Assembly: GCA_027186245.1 (NCBI GenBank)
Contig: CP114483.1
Span: forward strand, 14,342,220-14,406,219
Direction: 5' to 3'
DNA length: 64,000 nt
Origin: Coriaria nepalensis
Lineage: Eukaryota > Streptophyta > Magnoliopsida > Cucurbitales > Coriariaceae
Shown here: piece by piece, positions 49,701-63,600 of the stretch
How the letters are laid out: each line of letters opens with the position of its first letter
Numbering within the stretch: position 1 is the first letter of the stretch
Notes under the pieces: generated by a model
Seen by the model: only the letters and a program-made list of their open reading frames with translations
Databases searched by the model: none
Told to the model about the DNA's origin: nothing
Program-made: the position numbers and the translations under genes

Positions 49701-52641
49701 TTGCCTTCAGTAGATCAATTGCAAGTTATGCATGAAAGTCGTGTTTTAAATGCGAAAATAGAATTAGTTCGAAGTGCTTTCAAACAATTTAATGATCTAA
49801 AAAGACTGAATGATATGCTCTTAAGGCTAAAATAATGCATTGTTGTATTCAATTGATTAATTGCAGGTTATGTAAGAAAATCATGTTTGAAGGGCAAAAA
49901 TATAATTCGTTCGAATTCATATATAATGATTTAATGACTAGAAGAGCCTGAATGACATGATTTTAACGCTAAGTAAATGTATAGTTGCCTTCAATAGATC
50001 AACTGCAAGTTATGCACGAAAGTCATGTTTAAAAGGTGAATTTCGTCTGAAGTGATTTAGAATGATTTAATGAGTAAAAGAGATGCAATGATATGACTTT
50101 AACACTAAAAAATGCATAGTTGCCTTCAGTAGATCAATTGCAAGTTATGCATGAAAGTCGTGTTTTAAATGCGAAAATAGAACTAGTTCGAAGTGCTTTC
50201 AAACAATTTAATGATCTAAAAAGACTGAATGATATGCTCTTTAAGGCTAAAATAATGCATTGTTGTATTCGATAGATTAGTTGCTGGTTATGTAAGAAAA
50301 TCATGTTTGAAGGGCAAAAACATAATTCGTTCGAATTCATTTATAATGATTTAATGACTAGAAAAGCCCCAATGACATGATTTTAAGGCTAAGTAAATGT
50401 ATAGTTGCCTTTAATAGATCAACTGCATGTTATGCACGAAAGTCATGTTTAAAAGGCGAATTTCATCTGAAGTGATTTAGAATGATTTAATGAGTAAAAG
50501 AGATGCAATGATATGACTTTAACACTAAAAAATGCATAGTTGCCTTCAGTAGATCAATTGCAAGTTATGCATGAAAGTCGTGTTTTAAATGCGAAAATAG
50601 AACTAGTTCGAAGTGCTTTCAAACAATTTAATGATCTAAAAAGACTGAATGATATGCTCTTTAAGGCTAAAATAATGCATTGTTGTATACGATAGATTAA
50701 TTGCAGGTTATGTAAGAAAATCATGTTTGAAGGGCAAAAACATAATTCGTTCGAATTCATTTATAATGATTTAATGACTAGAAAAGCCTCAATGACATGA
50801 TTTTAACGCTAAGTAAATGTATAGTTGCCTTCAATAGATCAACTGCAAGTTATGCACGAAAGTCATGTTTAAAAGGTGAATTTCGTCTGAAGCGATTTAG
50901 AATGATTTAATGAGTAAAAGAGATGCAATAATATGAGTTTAACACTAAAAAATGCATAGTTGCCTTCAGTAGATCAATTGCAAGTTATGCATGAAAGTCG
51001 TGCTTTAAATGCGAAAATAGAGCTAGTTCGAAGTGCTTTCAAACAATTTAATGATCTAAAAAGACTGAATGATATGCTCTTTAAGGCTAAAATAATGCAT
51101 TGTTGTATACGATAGATTAATTGCAGGTTATGTAAGAAAATCATGTTTGAAGGGCAAAAACATAATTCGTTCGAATTCATTTATAATGATTTAATGACTA
51201 GAAAAGCCTCAATGACATGATTTTAACGCTAAGTAAATGTATAGTTGCCTTCAATAGATCAACTGCAAGTTATGCACGAAAGTCATGTTTAAAAGGAGAA
51301 TTTCTCCTGAAGCGATTTAAAATGATTTAATGACTAAAAGAGATGCAATAATATGACTTTAACACTAAAAAAATGCATAGTTGCCTTCAGTAGATCAATT
51401 GCAAGTTATGCATGAAAGTCGTGTTTTAACTGCGAAAATAGAATTAGTTCGAAGTGCTTTCAAACAATTTAATGATCTAAAAAGACTGAATGATATGCTC
51501 TTTAAGGCTAAAATAATGCATTGTTGTATTCGATAGATTAATTGCAGGTTATGTAAGAAAATCATGTTTGAAGGGCAAAAGCATAATTCGTTCGAATTCA
51601 TTTATAATGATTTAATGACTAGAAAAGCCACAATGACATGATTTTAAGGCTAAGTAAATGTATAGTTGCCTTTAATAGATCAACTGCAAGTTATGCACGA
51701 AAGTCATGTTTAAAAGGCGAATTTCATCTGAAGTGATTTAGAATGATTTAATGAGTAAAAGAGATGCAATGATATGACTTTAACACTAAAAAATGCATAG
51801 TTGCCTTCAGTAGATCAATTGCAAGTTATGCATGAAAGTCGTGTTTTAAATGCGAAAATAGAACTAGTTCGAATTGCGTTCAAACAATTTAATGATCTAA
51901 AAAGACTGAATGATATGCTCTTTAAGGCTAAAATAATGCATTGTTGTATTCGCCAGATTAATTGCTGGTTATGTAAGAAAATCATGTTTGAAGGGCAAAA
52001 ACATAATTCGTTCGAATTCATTTATAATGATTTAATGACTAGAAAAGCCACAATGACATGATTTTAAGGCTAAGTAAATGTATAGTTGCCTTTAATAGAT
52101 CAACTGCATGTTATGCACGAAAGTCATGTTTAAAAGGCGAATTTCATCTGAAGTGATTTAGAATGATTTAATGAGTAAAAGAGATGCAATAATATGAGTT
52201 TAACACTAAAAAAATGAATAGTTTCCTTCAGTAGATCAATTGCAAGTTATGCATGAAAGTCGTGTTTTAAATGCGAAAATAGAATTAGTTCGAAGTGCTT
52301 TCAAACAATTTAATGATCTAAAAAGACTGAATGATATGCTCTTTAACGCTAAAATAATGCATTGTTGTATTCGATAGATTAATTGCAGGTTATGTAAGAA
52401 AATTATGTTTGAAGGGCAAAAACATAATTCGTTCGAATTCATTTATAATGATTTAATGACTAGAAAAGCCACAATGACATGATTTTAAGGCTAAGTAAAT
52501 GTATAGTTACCTTTAATAGATCAACTGCAAGTTATGCACGAAAGTCATGTTTAAAATGCGAATTTCATCTGAAGTGATTTAGAATGATTTAATGAGTAAA
52601 AGAGATGCAATGATATGACTTTAACACTAAAAAATGCATAG
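49701..52641 (+). repeat. 7-monomer register, period 3 (diverged content)
   Basis: Monomers start at 49701, 50120, 50540, 50960, 51381, 51801 and 52222. The T-deleted ATTCAATTG monomer opens the period exactly on the 2,940-bp beat, but the following units differ from periods 1 and 2. Markers are GATTAGTTGCTGG (50120), TCGTGCTTTAAATG (50960), TTTTAACTGCG (51381), ATTCGCC with CGAATTGCG (51801), and CTTTAACGCT with AAAATTATG and AGTTACC (52222). Confidence 0.8.
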
Positions 52642-55161
52642 TTGCCTTCAGTAGATCAATTGCAAGTTATGCATGAAAGTCGTGTTTTAAATGCGAAAAT
52701 AGAATTAGTTCGAAGTGCTTTCAAACAATTTAATGATCTAAAAAGACTGAATGATATGCTCTTAAGGCTAAAATAATGCATTGTTGTATTCAATTGATTA
52801 ATTGCAGGTTATGTAAGAAAATCATGTTTGAAGGGCAAAAATATAATTCGTTCGAATTCATATATAATGATTTAATGACTAGAAGAGCCTGAATGACATG
52901 ATTTTAACGCTAAGTAAATGTATAGTTGCCTTCAATAGATCAACTGCAAGTTATGCACGAAAGTCATGTTTAAAAGGTGAATTTCGTCTGAAGTGATTTA
53001 GAATGATTTAATGAGTAAAAGAGATGCAATGATATGACTTTAACACTAAAAATTGCATAGTTGCCTTCAGTAGATCAATTGCAAGTTATGCATGAATGTC
53101 ATGTTTTAAATGTGAAAATAGAACTAGTTCAAAGTGCTTTCAAACAATTTAATGATCTAAAAAGACTGAATGATATGCTCTTAAGGCTAAAATAATGCAT
53201 TGTTGTATTCAATAGATTAATTGCAGGTTATGTAAGAAAATCATGTTTGAAGGGCAAAAACATAATTCGTTCGAATTCAAATATAATGATTTAATGACTA
53301 GAAGAGCCCGAATGACATGATTTTAAGGCTAAGTAAATGTATAGTTGCCTTCAATAGATCAACTGCAAGTTATGCACGAAAGTCATGTTTAAAAGGTGAA
53401 TTTCGTCTGAAGTGATTTAGAATGATTTAATGAGTAAAAGAGATGCAATGATATGACTTTAACACTAAAAAATGCATAGTTTCCTTCAGTAGATCAATTG
53501 CAAGTTATGCATGAAAGTCGTGTTTTAAATGCGAAAATAGAACTAGTTCGAAGTGCTTTCAAACAATTTAATGATCTAAAAAGACTGAATAATATGCTCT
53601 TTAAGGCTAAAATAATGCATTGTTGTATACGATAGATTAATTGCAGGTTATGTAAGAAAATCATGTTTGAAGGGCAAAAATATAATTCGTTCGAATTCAT
53701 ATATAATGATTTAATGACTAGAAGAGCCTGAATGACATGATTTTAACGCTAAGTAAATGTATAGTTGCCTTCAATAGATCAACTGCAAGTTATGCACGAA
53801 AGTCATGTTTAAAAGGTGAATTTCGTCTGAAGTGATTTAGAATGATTTAATGAGTAAAAGAGATGCAATGATATGACTTTAACACTAAAAAATGCATAGT
53901 TGCCTTCAGTAGATCAATTGCAAGTTATGCATGGAAGTCGTGCTTTAAATGCGAAAATAGAACTAGTTCGAAGTGCTTTCAAACAATTTAATGATCTAAA
54001 AAGACTGAATGATATGCTCTTTAAGGCTAAAATAATGCATTGTTGTATACAATAGATTAATTGCAGGCTATGTAAGAAAATCATGTTTGAAGGGCAAAAA
54101 TATAATTCGTTCGAATTCATATATAATGATTTAATGACTAGAAGAGCCTGAATGACATGATTTTAACGCTAAGTAAATGTATAGTTGCCTTCAATAGATC
54201 AACTGCAAGTTATGCACGAAAGTCATGTTTAAAAGGAGAATTTCGTCTGAAGCGATTTAGAATGATTTAATGAGTAAAAGAGATGCAATAATATGACTTT
54301 AACACTAAAAAAATGCATAGTTGCCTTCAGTAGATCAATTGCAAGTTATGCATGAAAGTCGTGTTTTAAATGCGAAAATAGAATTAGTTCGAAGTGCTTT
54401 CAAACAATTTAATGATCTAAAAAGACTGAGTGATATGCTCTTTAAGGCTAAAATAATGCATTGTTGTATTCGATAGATTAATTGCAGGTTATGTAAGAAA
54501 ATCATGTTTGAAGGGCAAAAACATAATTCGTTCGAATTCATTTATAATGATTTAATGACTAGAAAAGCCACAATGACATGATTTTAAGGCTAAGTAAATG
54601 TATAGTTGCCTTTAATAGATCAACTGCAAGTTATGCACGAAAGTCATATTTAAAAGGCGAATTTCATTTCAAGTGATTTAGAATGATTTAATGAGTAAAA
54701 AAGATGCAATGATATGACTTTAACACTAAAAAATGCATAGTTGCCTTCAGTACATCAATTGCAAGTTATGCATGAAAGTCGTGTTTTAAATGCGAAAATA
54801 GAACTAGTTCGAAGTGCTTTCAAACAAATTAACGATCTAAAAAGACTGAATGATATGGTCTTTAAGGCTAAAATAATGCATTGTTGTATTCGATAGATTA
54901 ATTGCAGGTTATGTAAGAAAATCATGTTTGAAGGGCAAAAACATAATTCGTTCGAATTCATTTATAATGATTTAATGACTAGAAAAGCCTCAATGACATG
55001 ATTTTAACGCTAAGTAAATGTATAGTTGCCTTCAATAGATCAACTGCAAGTTATGCACGAGAGTCATGTTTAAAAGGTGAATTTCGTCTGAAGCGATTTA
55101 GAATGATTTAATGAGTAAAAGAGATGCAATAATATGAGTTTAACACTAAAAAAATGAATAG
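52642..55161 (+). repeat. 7-monomer register, period 4 (first six monomers)
   Basis: Monomers start at 52642, 53061, 53480, 53900, 54321 and 54741. The seventh (55162) is annotated separately. It shares with period 3 the ATTCAATTG opener, TCGTGCTTTAAATG in the fourth unit (50960/53900) and the CTTTAACGCT closer (52222/55162). Unit 53061 is the CpG-depleted GTCATG class. Private changes are frequent here (GAATGTCATG, CATGGAAGTC, GACTGAGTG, GTACATC), more so than in the centre of the window. Confidence 0.78.
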
Positions 55162-55582
55162 TTTCCTTCAGTAGATCAATTGCAAGTTATGCATGAAAGT
55201 CGTGTTTTAAATGCGAAAATAGAATTAGTTCGAAGTGCTTTCAAACAATTTAATGATCTAAAAAGACTGAATGATATGCTCTTTAACGCTAAAATAATGC
55301 ATTGTTGTATTCGATAGATTAATTGCAGGTTATGTAAGAAAATTATGTTTGAAGGGCAAAAACATAATTCGTTCGAATTCATTTATAATGATTTAATGAC
55401 TAGAAAAGCCACAATGACATGATTTTAAGGCTAAGTAAATGTATAGTTACCTTTAATAGATCAACTGCAAGTTATGCACGAAAGTCATGTTTAAAATGCG
55501 AATTTCATCTCAAGTGATTTAGAATGATTTAATGAGTAAAAGAGATGCAATGATATGACTTTAACACTAAAAAAATGAATAG
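55162..55582 (+). repeat. Bridging monomer (CTTTAACGCT class)
   Basis: This unit closes the fourth 7-monomer period and also begins the 12-mer zone. It matches 52222 (2,940 bp upstream) and also 58943 and 60205. It reads AAAATTATG and AGTTACC like 52222, but CATCTCAAGTG like the 12-mer copies, so it links the two regions. Confidence 0.8.
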
Positions 55583-58500
55583 TTGCCTTCAGTAGATCAA
55601 TTGCAAGTTATGCATGAAAGTCGTGTTTTAAATGCGAAAATAGAATTAGTTCGAAGTGCTTTCAAACAATTTAATGATCTAAAAAGACTGAATGATATGC
55701 TCTTTAAGGCTAAAATAACGCATTGTTGTATTCGATAGATTAATTACAGGTTATGTAAGAAAATCATGTTTGAAGGGCAAAAACATAATTCGTTCGAATT
55801 CATTTATAATGATTTAATGACAAGAAAAGCCACAATGACATGATTTTAAGGCTAAGTAAATGTATAGTTGCCTTTAATAGATCAACTGCAAGTTATGCAC
55901 GAAAGTCATATTTAAAAGGCGAATTTCATCTGAAGTGATTTAGAATGATTTAATGAGTAAAAGAGATGCAATGATATGACTTTAACACTAAAAAATGCAT
56001 AGTTGCCTTCAGTAGATCAATTGCAAGTTATGCATGAAAGTCATGTTTTAAATGTGAAAATAGAACTAGTTCAAAGTGCTTTCAAACAGTTTAATGATCT
56101 AAAAAGACTGAATGATATGCTCTTCAGGCTAAAATAATGTATTGTTGTATTCAATAGATTAATTGCAGGCTATGTAAGAAAATCATGTTTGAAGGGCAAA
56201 AATATAATTCGTTCGAATTCATATATAATGATTTAATGACTAGAAGAGCTTGAATGACATGATTTTAAGGCAAAGTAAATGTATAGTTGCCTTCAATAGA
56301 TCAACTGCAAGTTATGCACGAAAGTCATGTTAAAAGATGAATTTCGTCTGAAGTGATTTAAAATGATTTAATGAGTAAAAGAGATGCAATAATATGACTT
56401 TAACACTAAAAAAATACATAGTTGCCTTCAGTAGATCAATTGCAAGTTATGCATGAAAGTCGTGTTTTAAATGCGAAAATAGAACTAGTTCAAAGTGCTT
56501 TCAAACAAATTAATGATCTAAAAAGACTGAATGATATGCTCTTTAAGGCTAAAATAATGCATTGTTGTATTCGATAGATTAATTGCAGGTTATGTAAGAA
56601 AATCATGTTTGAAGGGCAAAAATATAATTCGTTCGAATTCACATATAATGATTTAATGACCAGAAGAGCCTCAATGACATGATTTTAACGCTAAGTAAAT
56701 GTATAGTTGCCTTCAATAGATCAACTGCAAGTTATGCACGAAAGTCAGGTTTAAAAGGTGAATTTCATCTGAAGTGATTTAGAATGATTTAATGAGTAAA
56801 AGCGATGCAATGATATGACTTTAACACTAAAGAATGCATAGTTGCCTTCAGTAGATCAATTGCAAGTTATGCATGAAAGACGTGTTTTAAATGCGAAAAT
56901 AGAACTAGTTCGAAGTGCTTTCAAACAATTTAATGATCTAAAAAGACTGAATGATATGCTCTTTAGGGCTAAAATAATGCATTGTTGTATACGATAGATT
57001 AATTGCAGGTTATGTAAGAAAATCATGTTTGAAGGGCAAAAACATAATTCGTCCGAATTCATTTATAATGATTTAATGACTAGAAAAGCCTCAATGACAT
57101 GATTTTAACGCTAAGTAAATGTATAGTTGCCTTCAATAGATCAACTGCAAGTTATGCACGAAAGTCATGTTTAAAAGGTGAATTTCGTCTGAAGCGATTT
57201 AGAATGATTTAATGAGTAAAAGAGATGCAATAATATGACTTTGACACTAAAAAAATGCATAGTTGCCTTCAGTAGATCAATTGCAAGTTATGCATGAAAG
57301 TCGTGTTTTAAATGCGAAAATAGAATTAGTTCGAAGTGCTTTCAAACAATTTAATGATCTAAAAAGACTGAATGATATGCTCTTTAAGGCTAAAATAATG
57401 CGTTGTTGTATTCGATAGATTAATTGCAGGTTATGTAAGAAAATCATGTTTGAAGGGCAAAAACATAATTCGTTCGAATTCATTTATAATGATTTAATGA
57501 CTAGAAAAGCCACAATGACATGATTTTAAGGTAAGTAAATGTATAGTTGCCTTTAATAGATCAACTGCAGGTTATGCACGAAAGTCATGTTTAAAAGGCG
57601 AATTTCATCTGAAGTGATTTATAATGATTTAATGAGTAAAAGAGATGCAATGATATGACTTTAACACTAAAAAATGCATAGTTGCCTTCAGTAGATCAAT
57701 TGCAAGTTATGCATTGAAGACGTGTTTTAAATGCGAAAATAGAACTAGTTCGAAGTGCTTTCAAACAATTTAATGATCTAAAAAGACTGAATGATATGCT
57801 CTTAAGGCTAAAATAATGCATTGTTGTATTCAATAGATTAATTGCAGGTTATGTAAGAAAATCATGTTTGTAGGGCAAAAATATAATTCGTTCGAATTCA
57901 CATACAATGATTTAATTACTAGAAGAGCCTCAATGACTTGATTTTAACGCTAAGTAAATGTATAGTTGCCTTCAATAGATCAACTGCAAATTATGCACGA
58001 AAGTCATGTTTAAAAGGTGAATTTCGTCTGAAGTGATTTAAAATGATTTAATGAGTAAAAGAGATGCAATAATATGAGTTTAACACTAAGAAAATACATA
58101 GTTGCCTTCAGTAGATCAATTGCAAGTTATGCATGAAAGTCGTGTTTTAAATGCGAAAATAGAACTAGTTCGAAGTGCTTTCAAACAATTTAATGATCTA
58201 AAAAGACTGAATGATATGCTCTTTAAGGCTAAAATAAGGCATTGTTGTATACGATAGATTAATTGCAGGTTATGTAAGAAAATCATGTTTGAAGGACAAA
58301 AACATAATTCGTCCGAATTCATTTATACTGATTTAATGACTAGAAAAGCCTCAATGACATGATTTTCACGCTAAGTAAATGTATAGTTGCCTTCAATAGA
58401 TCAACTGCAAGTTATGCACGAAACTCATGTTTAAAAGGAGAATTTCGTCTGAAGCGATTTAGAATGATTTAATGAGTAAAAGAGATGCAATAATATGACT

Positions 58501-60625
58501 TTAACACTAAAAAAATGCATAGTTGCCTTCAGTAGATCAATTGCAAGTTATGCATGAAAGTCGTGTTTTAAATGCGAAAATAGAATTAGTTCGAAGTGGT
58601 TTCAAACAATTTAATGATCTAAAAAGACTGAATGATATGCTCTTTAAGGCTAAAATAATGCATTGTTGTATTCGATAGATTAATTGCAGGTTATGTAAGA
58701 AAATCATGTTTGAAGGGCAAAAACATAATTCGTTTGAATTCATTTATAATGATTTAATGACTAGAAAAGCCACAATGACATGATTTTAAGGCTAAGTAAA
58801 TGTATAGTTGCCTTTAATAGATCAACTGCAAGTTATGCACGAAAGTCATGTTTAAAAGGCGAATTTCATCTGAAGTGATTTATAATGATTTAATGAGTAA
58901 AAGAGATGCAATGATATGACTTTAACACTAAAAAATGCATAGTTGCCTTCAGTAGATCAATTGCAAGTTATGCATGAAAGTCGTGTTTTAAATGCGAAAA
59001 TAGAATTAGTTCGAAGTGCTTTCAAACAATTTAATGATCTAAAAAGACTGAATGATATGCTCTTTAACGCTAAAATAATGCATTGTTGTATTCGATAGAT
59101 TAATTGCAGGTTATGTAAGAAAATTATGTTTGAAGGGCAAAAACATAATTCGTTCGAATTCATTTATAATGATTTAATGACTAGAAAAGCCACAATGACA
59201 TGATTTTAAGGCTAAGTAAATGTATAGTTACCTTTAATAGATCAACTGCAAGTTATGCACGAAAGTCATGTTTAAAATGCGAATTTCATCTCAAGTGATT
59301 TAGAATGATTTAATGAGTAAAAGAGATGCAATGATATGACTTTAACACTAAAAAAATGAATAGTTGCCTTCAGTAGATCAATTGCAAGTTATGCATGAAA
59401 GTCGTGTTTTAAATGCGAAAATAGAACTAGTTCGAAGTGCTTTCAAACAATTTAATGATCTAAAAAGACTGAATGATATGCTCTTTAAGGCTAAAATAAG
59501 GCATTGTTGTATACGATAGATTAATTGCAGGTTATGTAAGAAAATCATGTTTGAAGGACAAAAACATAATTCGTCCGAATTCATTTATACTGATTTAATG
59601 ACTAGAAAAGCCTCAATGACATGATTTTCACGCTAAGTAAATGTATAGTTGCCTTCAATAGATCAACTGCAAGTTATGCACGAAACTCATGTTTAAAAGG
59701 AGAATTTCGTCTGAAGCGATTTAGAATGATTTAATGAGTAAAAGAGATGCAATAATATGACTTTAACACTAAAAAAATGCATAGTTGCCTTCAGTAGATC
59801 AATTGCAAGTTATGCATGAAAGTCGTGTTTTAAATGCGAAAATAGAATTAGTTCGAAGTGGTTTCAAACAATTTAATGATCTAAAAAGACTGAATGATAT
59901 GCTCTTTAAGGCTAAAATAATGCATTGTTGTATTCGATAGATTAATTGCAGGTTATGTAAGAAAATCATGTTTGAAGGGCAAAAACATAATTCGTTTGAA
60001 TTCATTTATAATGATTTAATGACTAGAAAAGCCACAATGACATGATTTTAAGGCTAAGTAAATGTATAGTTGCCTTTAATAGATCAACTGCAAGTTATGC
60101 ACGAAAGTCATGTTTAAAAGGCGAATTTCATCTGAAGTGATTTATAATGATTTAATGAGTAAAAGAGATGCAATGATATGACTTTAACACTAAAAAATGC
60201 ATAGTTGCCTTCAGTAGATCAATTGCAAGTTATGCATGAAAGTCGTGTTTTAAATGCGAAAATAGAATTAGTTCGAAGTGCTTTCAAACAATTTAATGAT
60301 CTAAAAAGACTGAATGATATGCTCTTTAACGCTAAAATAATGCATTGTTGTATTCGATAGATTAATTGCAGGTTATGTAAGAAAATTATGTTTGAAGGGC
60401 AAAAACATAATTCGTTCGAATTCATTTATAATGATTTAATGACTAGAAAAGCCACAATGACATGATTTTAAGGCTAAGTAAATGTATAGTTACCTTTAAT
60501 AGATCAACTGCAAGTTATGCACGAAAGTCATGTTTAAAATGCGAATTTCATCTCAAGTGATTTAGAATGATTTAATGAGTAAAAGAGATGCAATGATATG
60601 ACTTTAACACTAAAAAAATGAATAG
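55583..60625 (+). repeat. 12-monomer higher-order repeat, copy 1 (5,043 bp)
   Basis: Monomers start at 55583, 56003, 56422, 56842, 57263, 57682, 58102, 58523, 58943, 59364, 59785 and 60205. Markers include AACGCATTG with ATTACAGG (55583), CTCTTCAGGCT (56003), GACCAGAAG (56422), AAAGACGTG with CGTCCGAATTC (56842), AATGCGTTG (57263), GCATTGAAGACG (57682), AATAAGGCATTG (58102) and AGTGGTTTC (58523). All recur in copy 2 at exactly 5,043 bp. Confidence 0.9.
58102..60625 (+). repeat. 3-monomer tandem duplication nested in the 12-mer (58102-59363 and 59364-60625)
   Basis: Units 58102, 58523 and 58943 repeat at 59364, 59785 and 60205 with a 1,262-bp spacing and share all rare markers (AATAAGGCATTG, GAAGGACAAAA, TTTTCACGC, AGTGGTTTC, CTTTAACGCT). 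The sequence just before the first triplet (ACACTAAGAAAATACATAG) differs from that before the second (CTAAAAAAATGAATAG), which places the left edge of the duplication at the monomer boundary. Confidence 0.88.
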
Positions 60626-63600
60626 TTGCCTTCAGTAGATCAATTGCAAGTTATGCATGAAAGTCGTGTTTTAAATGCGAAAATAGAATTAGTTCGAAGT
60701 GCTTTCAAACAATTTAATGATCTAAAAAGACTGAATGATATGCTCTTTAAGGCTAAAATAACGCATTGTTGTATTCGATAGATTAATTACAGGTTATGTA
60801 AGAAAATCATGTTTGAAGGGCAAAAACATAATTCGTTCGAATTCATTTATAATGATTTAATGACAAGAAAAGCCACAATGACATGATTTTAAGGCTAAGT
60901 AAATGTATAGTTGCCTTTAATAGATCAACTGCAAGTTATGCACGAAAGTCATATTTAAAAGGCGAATTTCATCTGAAGTGATTTAGAATGATTTAATGAG
61001 TAAAAGAGATGCAATGATATGACTTTAACACTAAAAAATGCATAGTTGCCTTCAGTAGATCAATTGCAAGTTATGCATGAAAGTCATGTTTTAAATGTGA
61101 AAATAGAACTAGTTCAAAGTGCTTTCAAACAGTTTAATGATCTAAAAAGACTGAATGATATGCTCTTCAGGCTAAAATAATGTATTGTTGTATTCAATAG
61201 ATTAATTGCAGGTTATGTAAGAAAATCATGTTTGAAGGGCAAAAATATAATTCGTTCGAATTCATATATAATGATTTAATGACTAGAAGAGCTTGAATGA
61301 CATGATTTTAAGGCAAAGTAAATGTATAGTTGCCTTCAATAGATCAACTGCAAGTTATGCACGAAAGTCATGTTAAAAGATGAATTTCGTCTGAAGTGAT
61401 TTAAAATGATTTAATGAGTAAAAGAGATGCAATAATATGACTTTAACACTAAAAAAATACATAGTTGCCTTCAGTAGATCAATTGCAAGTTATGCATGAA
61501 AGTCGTGTTTTAAATGCGAAAATAGAACTAGTTCAAAGTGCTTTCAAACAAATTAATGATCTAAAAAGACTGAATGATATGCTCTTTAAGGCTAAAATAA
61601 TGCATTGTTGTATTCGATAGATTAATTGCAGGTTATGTAAGAAAATCATGTTTGAAGGGCAAAAATATAATTCGTTCGAATTCACATATAATGATTTAAT
61701 GACCAGAAGAGCCTCAATGACATGATTTTAACGCTAAGTAAATGTATAGTTGCCTTCAATAGATCAACTGCAAGTTATGCACGAAAGTCAGGTTTAAAAG
61801 GTGAATTTCATCTGAAGTGATTTAGAATGATTTAATGAGTAAAAGCGATGCAATGATATGACTTTAACACTAAAGAATGCATAGTTGCCTTCAGTAGATC
61901 AATTGCAAGTTATGCATGAAAGACGTGTTTTAAATGCGAAAATAGAACTAGTTCGAAGTGCTTTCAAACAATTTAATGATCTAAAAAGACTGAATGATAT
62001 GCTCTTTAGGGCTAAAATAATGCATTGTTGTATACGATAGATTAATTGCAGGTTATGTAAGAAAATCATGTTTGAAGGGCAAAAACATAATTCGTCCGAA
62101 TTCATTTATAATGATTTAATGACTAGAAAAGCCTCAATGACATGATTTTAACGCTAAGTAAATGTATAGTTGCCTTCAATAGATCAACTGCAAGTTATGC
62201 ACGAAAGTCATGTTTAAAAGGTGAATTTCGTCTGAAGCGATTTAGAATGATTTAATGAGTAAAAGAGATGCAATAATATGACTTTGACACTAAAAAAATG
62301 CATAGTTGCCTTCAGTAGATCAATTGCAAGTTATGCATGAAAGTCGTGTTTTAAATGCGAAAATAGAATTAGTTCGAAGTGCTTTCAAACAATTTAATGA
62401 TCTAAAAAGACTGAATGATATGCTCTTTAAGGCTAAAATAATGCGTTGTTGTATTCGATAGATTAATTGCAGGTTATGTAAGAAAATCATGTTTGAAGGG
62501 CAAAAACATAATTCGTTCGAATTCATTTATAATGATTTAATGACTAGAAAAGCCACAATGACATGATTTTAAGGTAAGTAAATGTATAGTTGCCTTTAAT
62601 AGATCAACTGCAGGTTATGCACGAAAGTCATGTTTAAAAGGCGAATTTCATCTGAAGTGATTTATAATGATTTAATGAGTAAAAGAGATGCAATGATATG
62701 ACTTTAACACTAAAAAATGCATAGTTGCCTTCAGTAGATCAATTGCAAGTTATGCATTGAAGACGTGTTTTAAATGCGAAAATAGAACTAGTTCGAAGTG
62801 CTTTCAAACAATTTAATGATCTAAAAAGACTGAATGATATGCTCTTAAGGCTAAAATAATGCATTGTTGTATTCAATAGATTAATTGCAGGTTATGTAAG
62901 AAAATCATGTTTGTAGGGCAAAAATATAATTCGTTCGAATTCACATACAATGATTTAATTACTAGAAGAGCCTCAATGACTTGATTTTAACGCTAAGTAA
63001 ATGTATAGTTGCCTTCAATAGATCAACTGCAAATTATGCACGAAAGTCATGTTTAAAAGGTGAATTTCGTCTGAAGTGATTTAAAATGATTTAATGAGTA
63101 AAAGAGATGCAATAATATGAGTTTAACACTAAGAAAATACATAGTTGCCTTCAGTAGATCAATTGCAAGTTATGCATGAAAGTCGTGTTTTAAATGCGAA
63201 AATAGAACTAGTTCGAAGTGCTTTCAAACAATTTAATGATCTAAAAAGACTGAATGATATGCTCTTTAAGGCTAAAATAAGGCATTGTTGTATACGATAG
63301 ATTAATTGCAGGTTATGTAAGAAAATCATGTTTGAAGGACAAAAACATAATTCGTCCGAATTCATTTATACTGATTTAATGACTAGAAAAGCCTCAATGA
63401 CATGATTTTCACGCTAAGTAAATGTATAGTTGCCTTCAATAGATCAACTGCAAGTTATGCACGAAACTCATGTTTAAAAGGAGAATTTCGTCTGAAGCGA
63501 TTTAGAATGATTTAATGAGTAAAAGAGATGCAATAATATGACTTTAACACTAAAAAAATGCATAGTTGCCTTCAGTAGATCAATTGCAAGTTATGCATGA

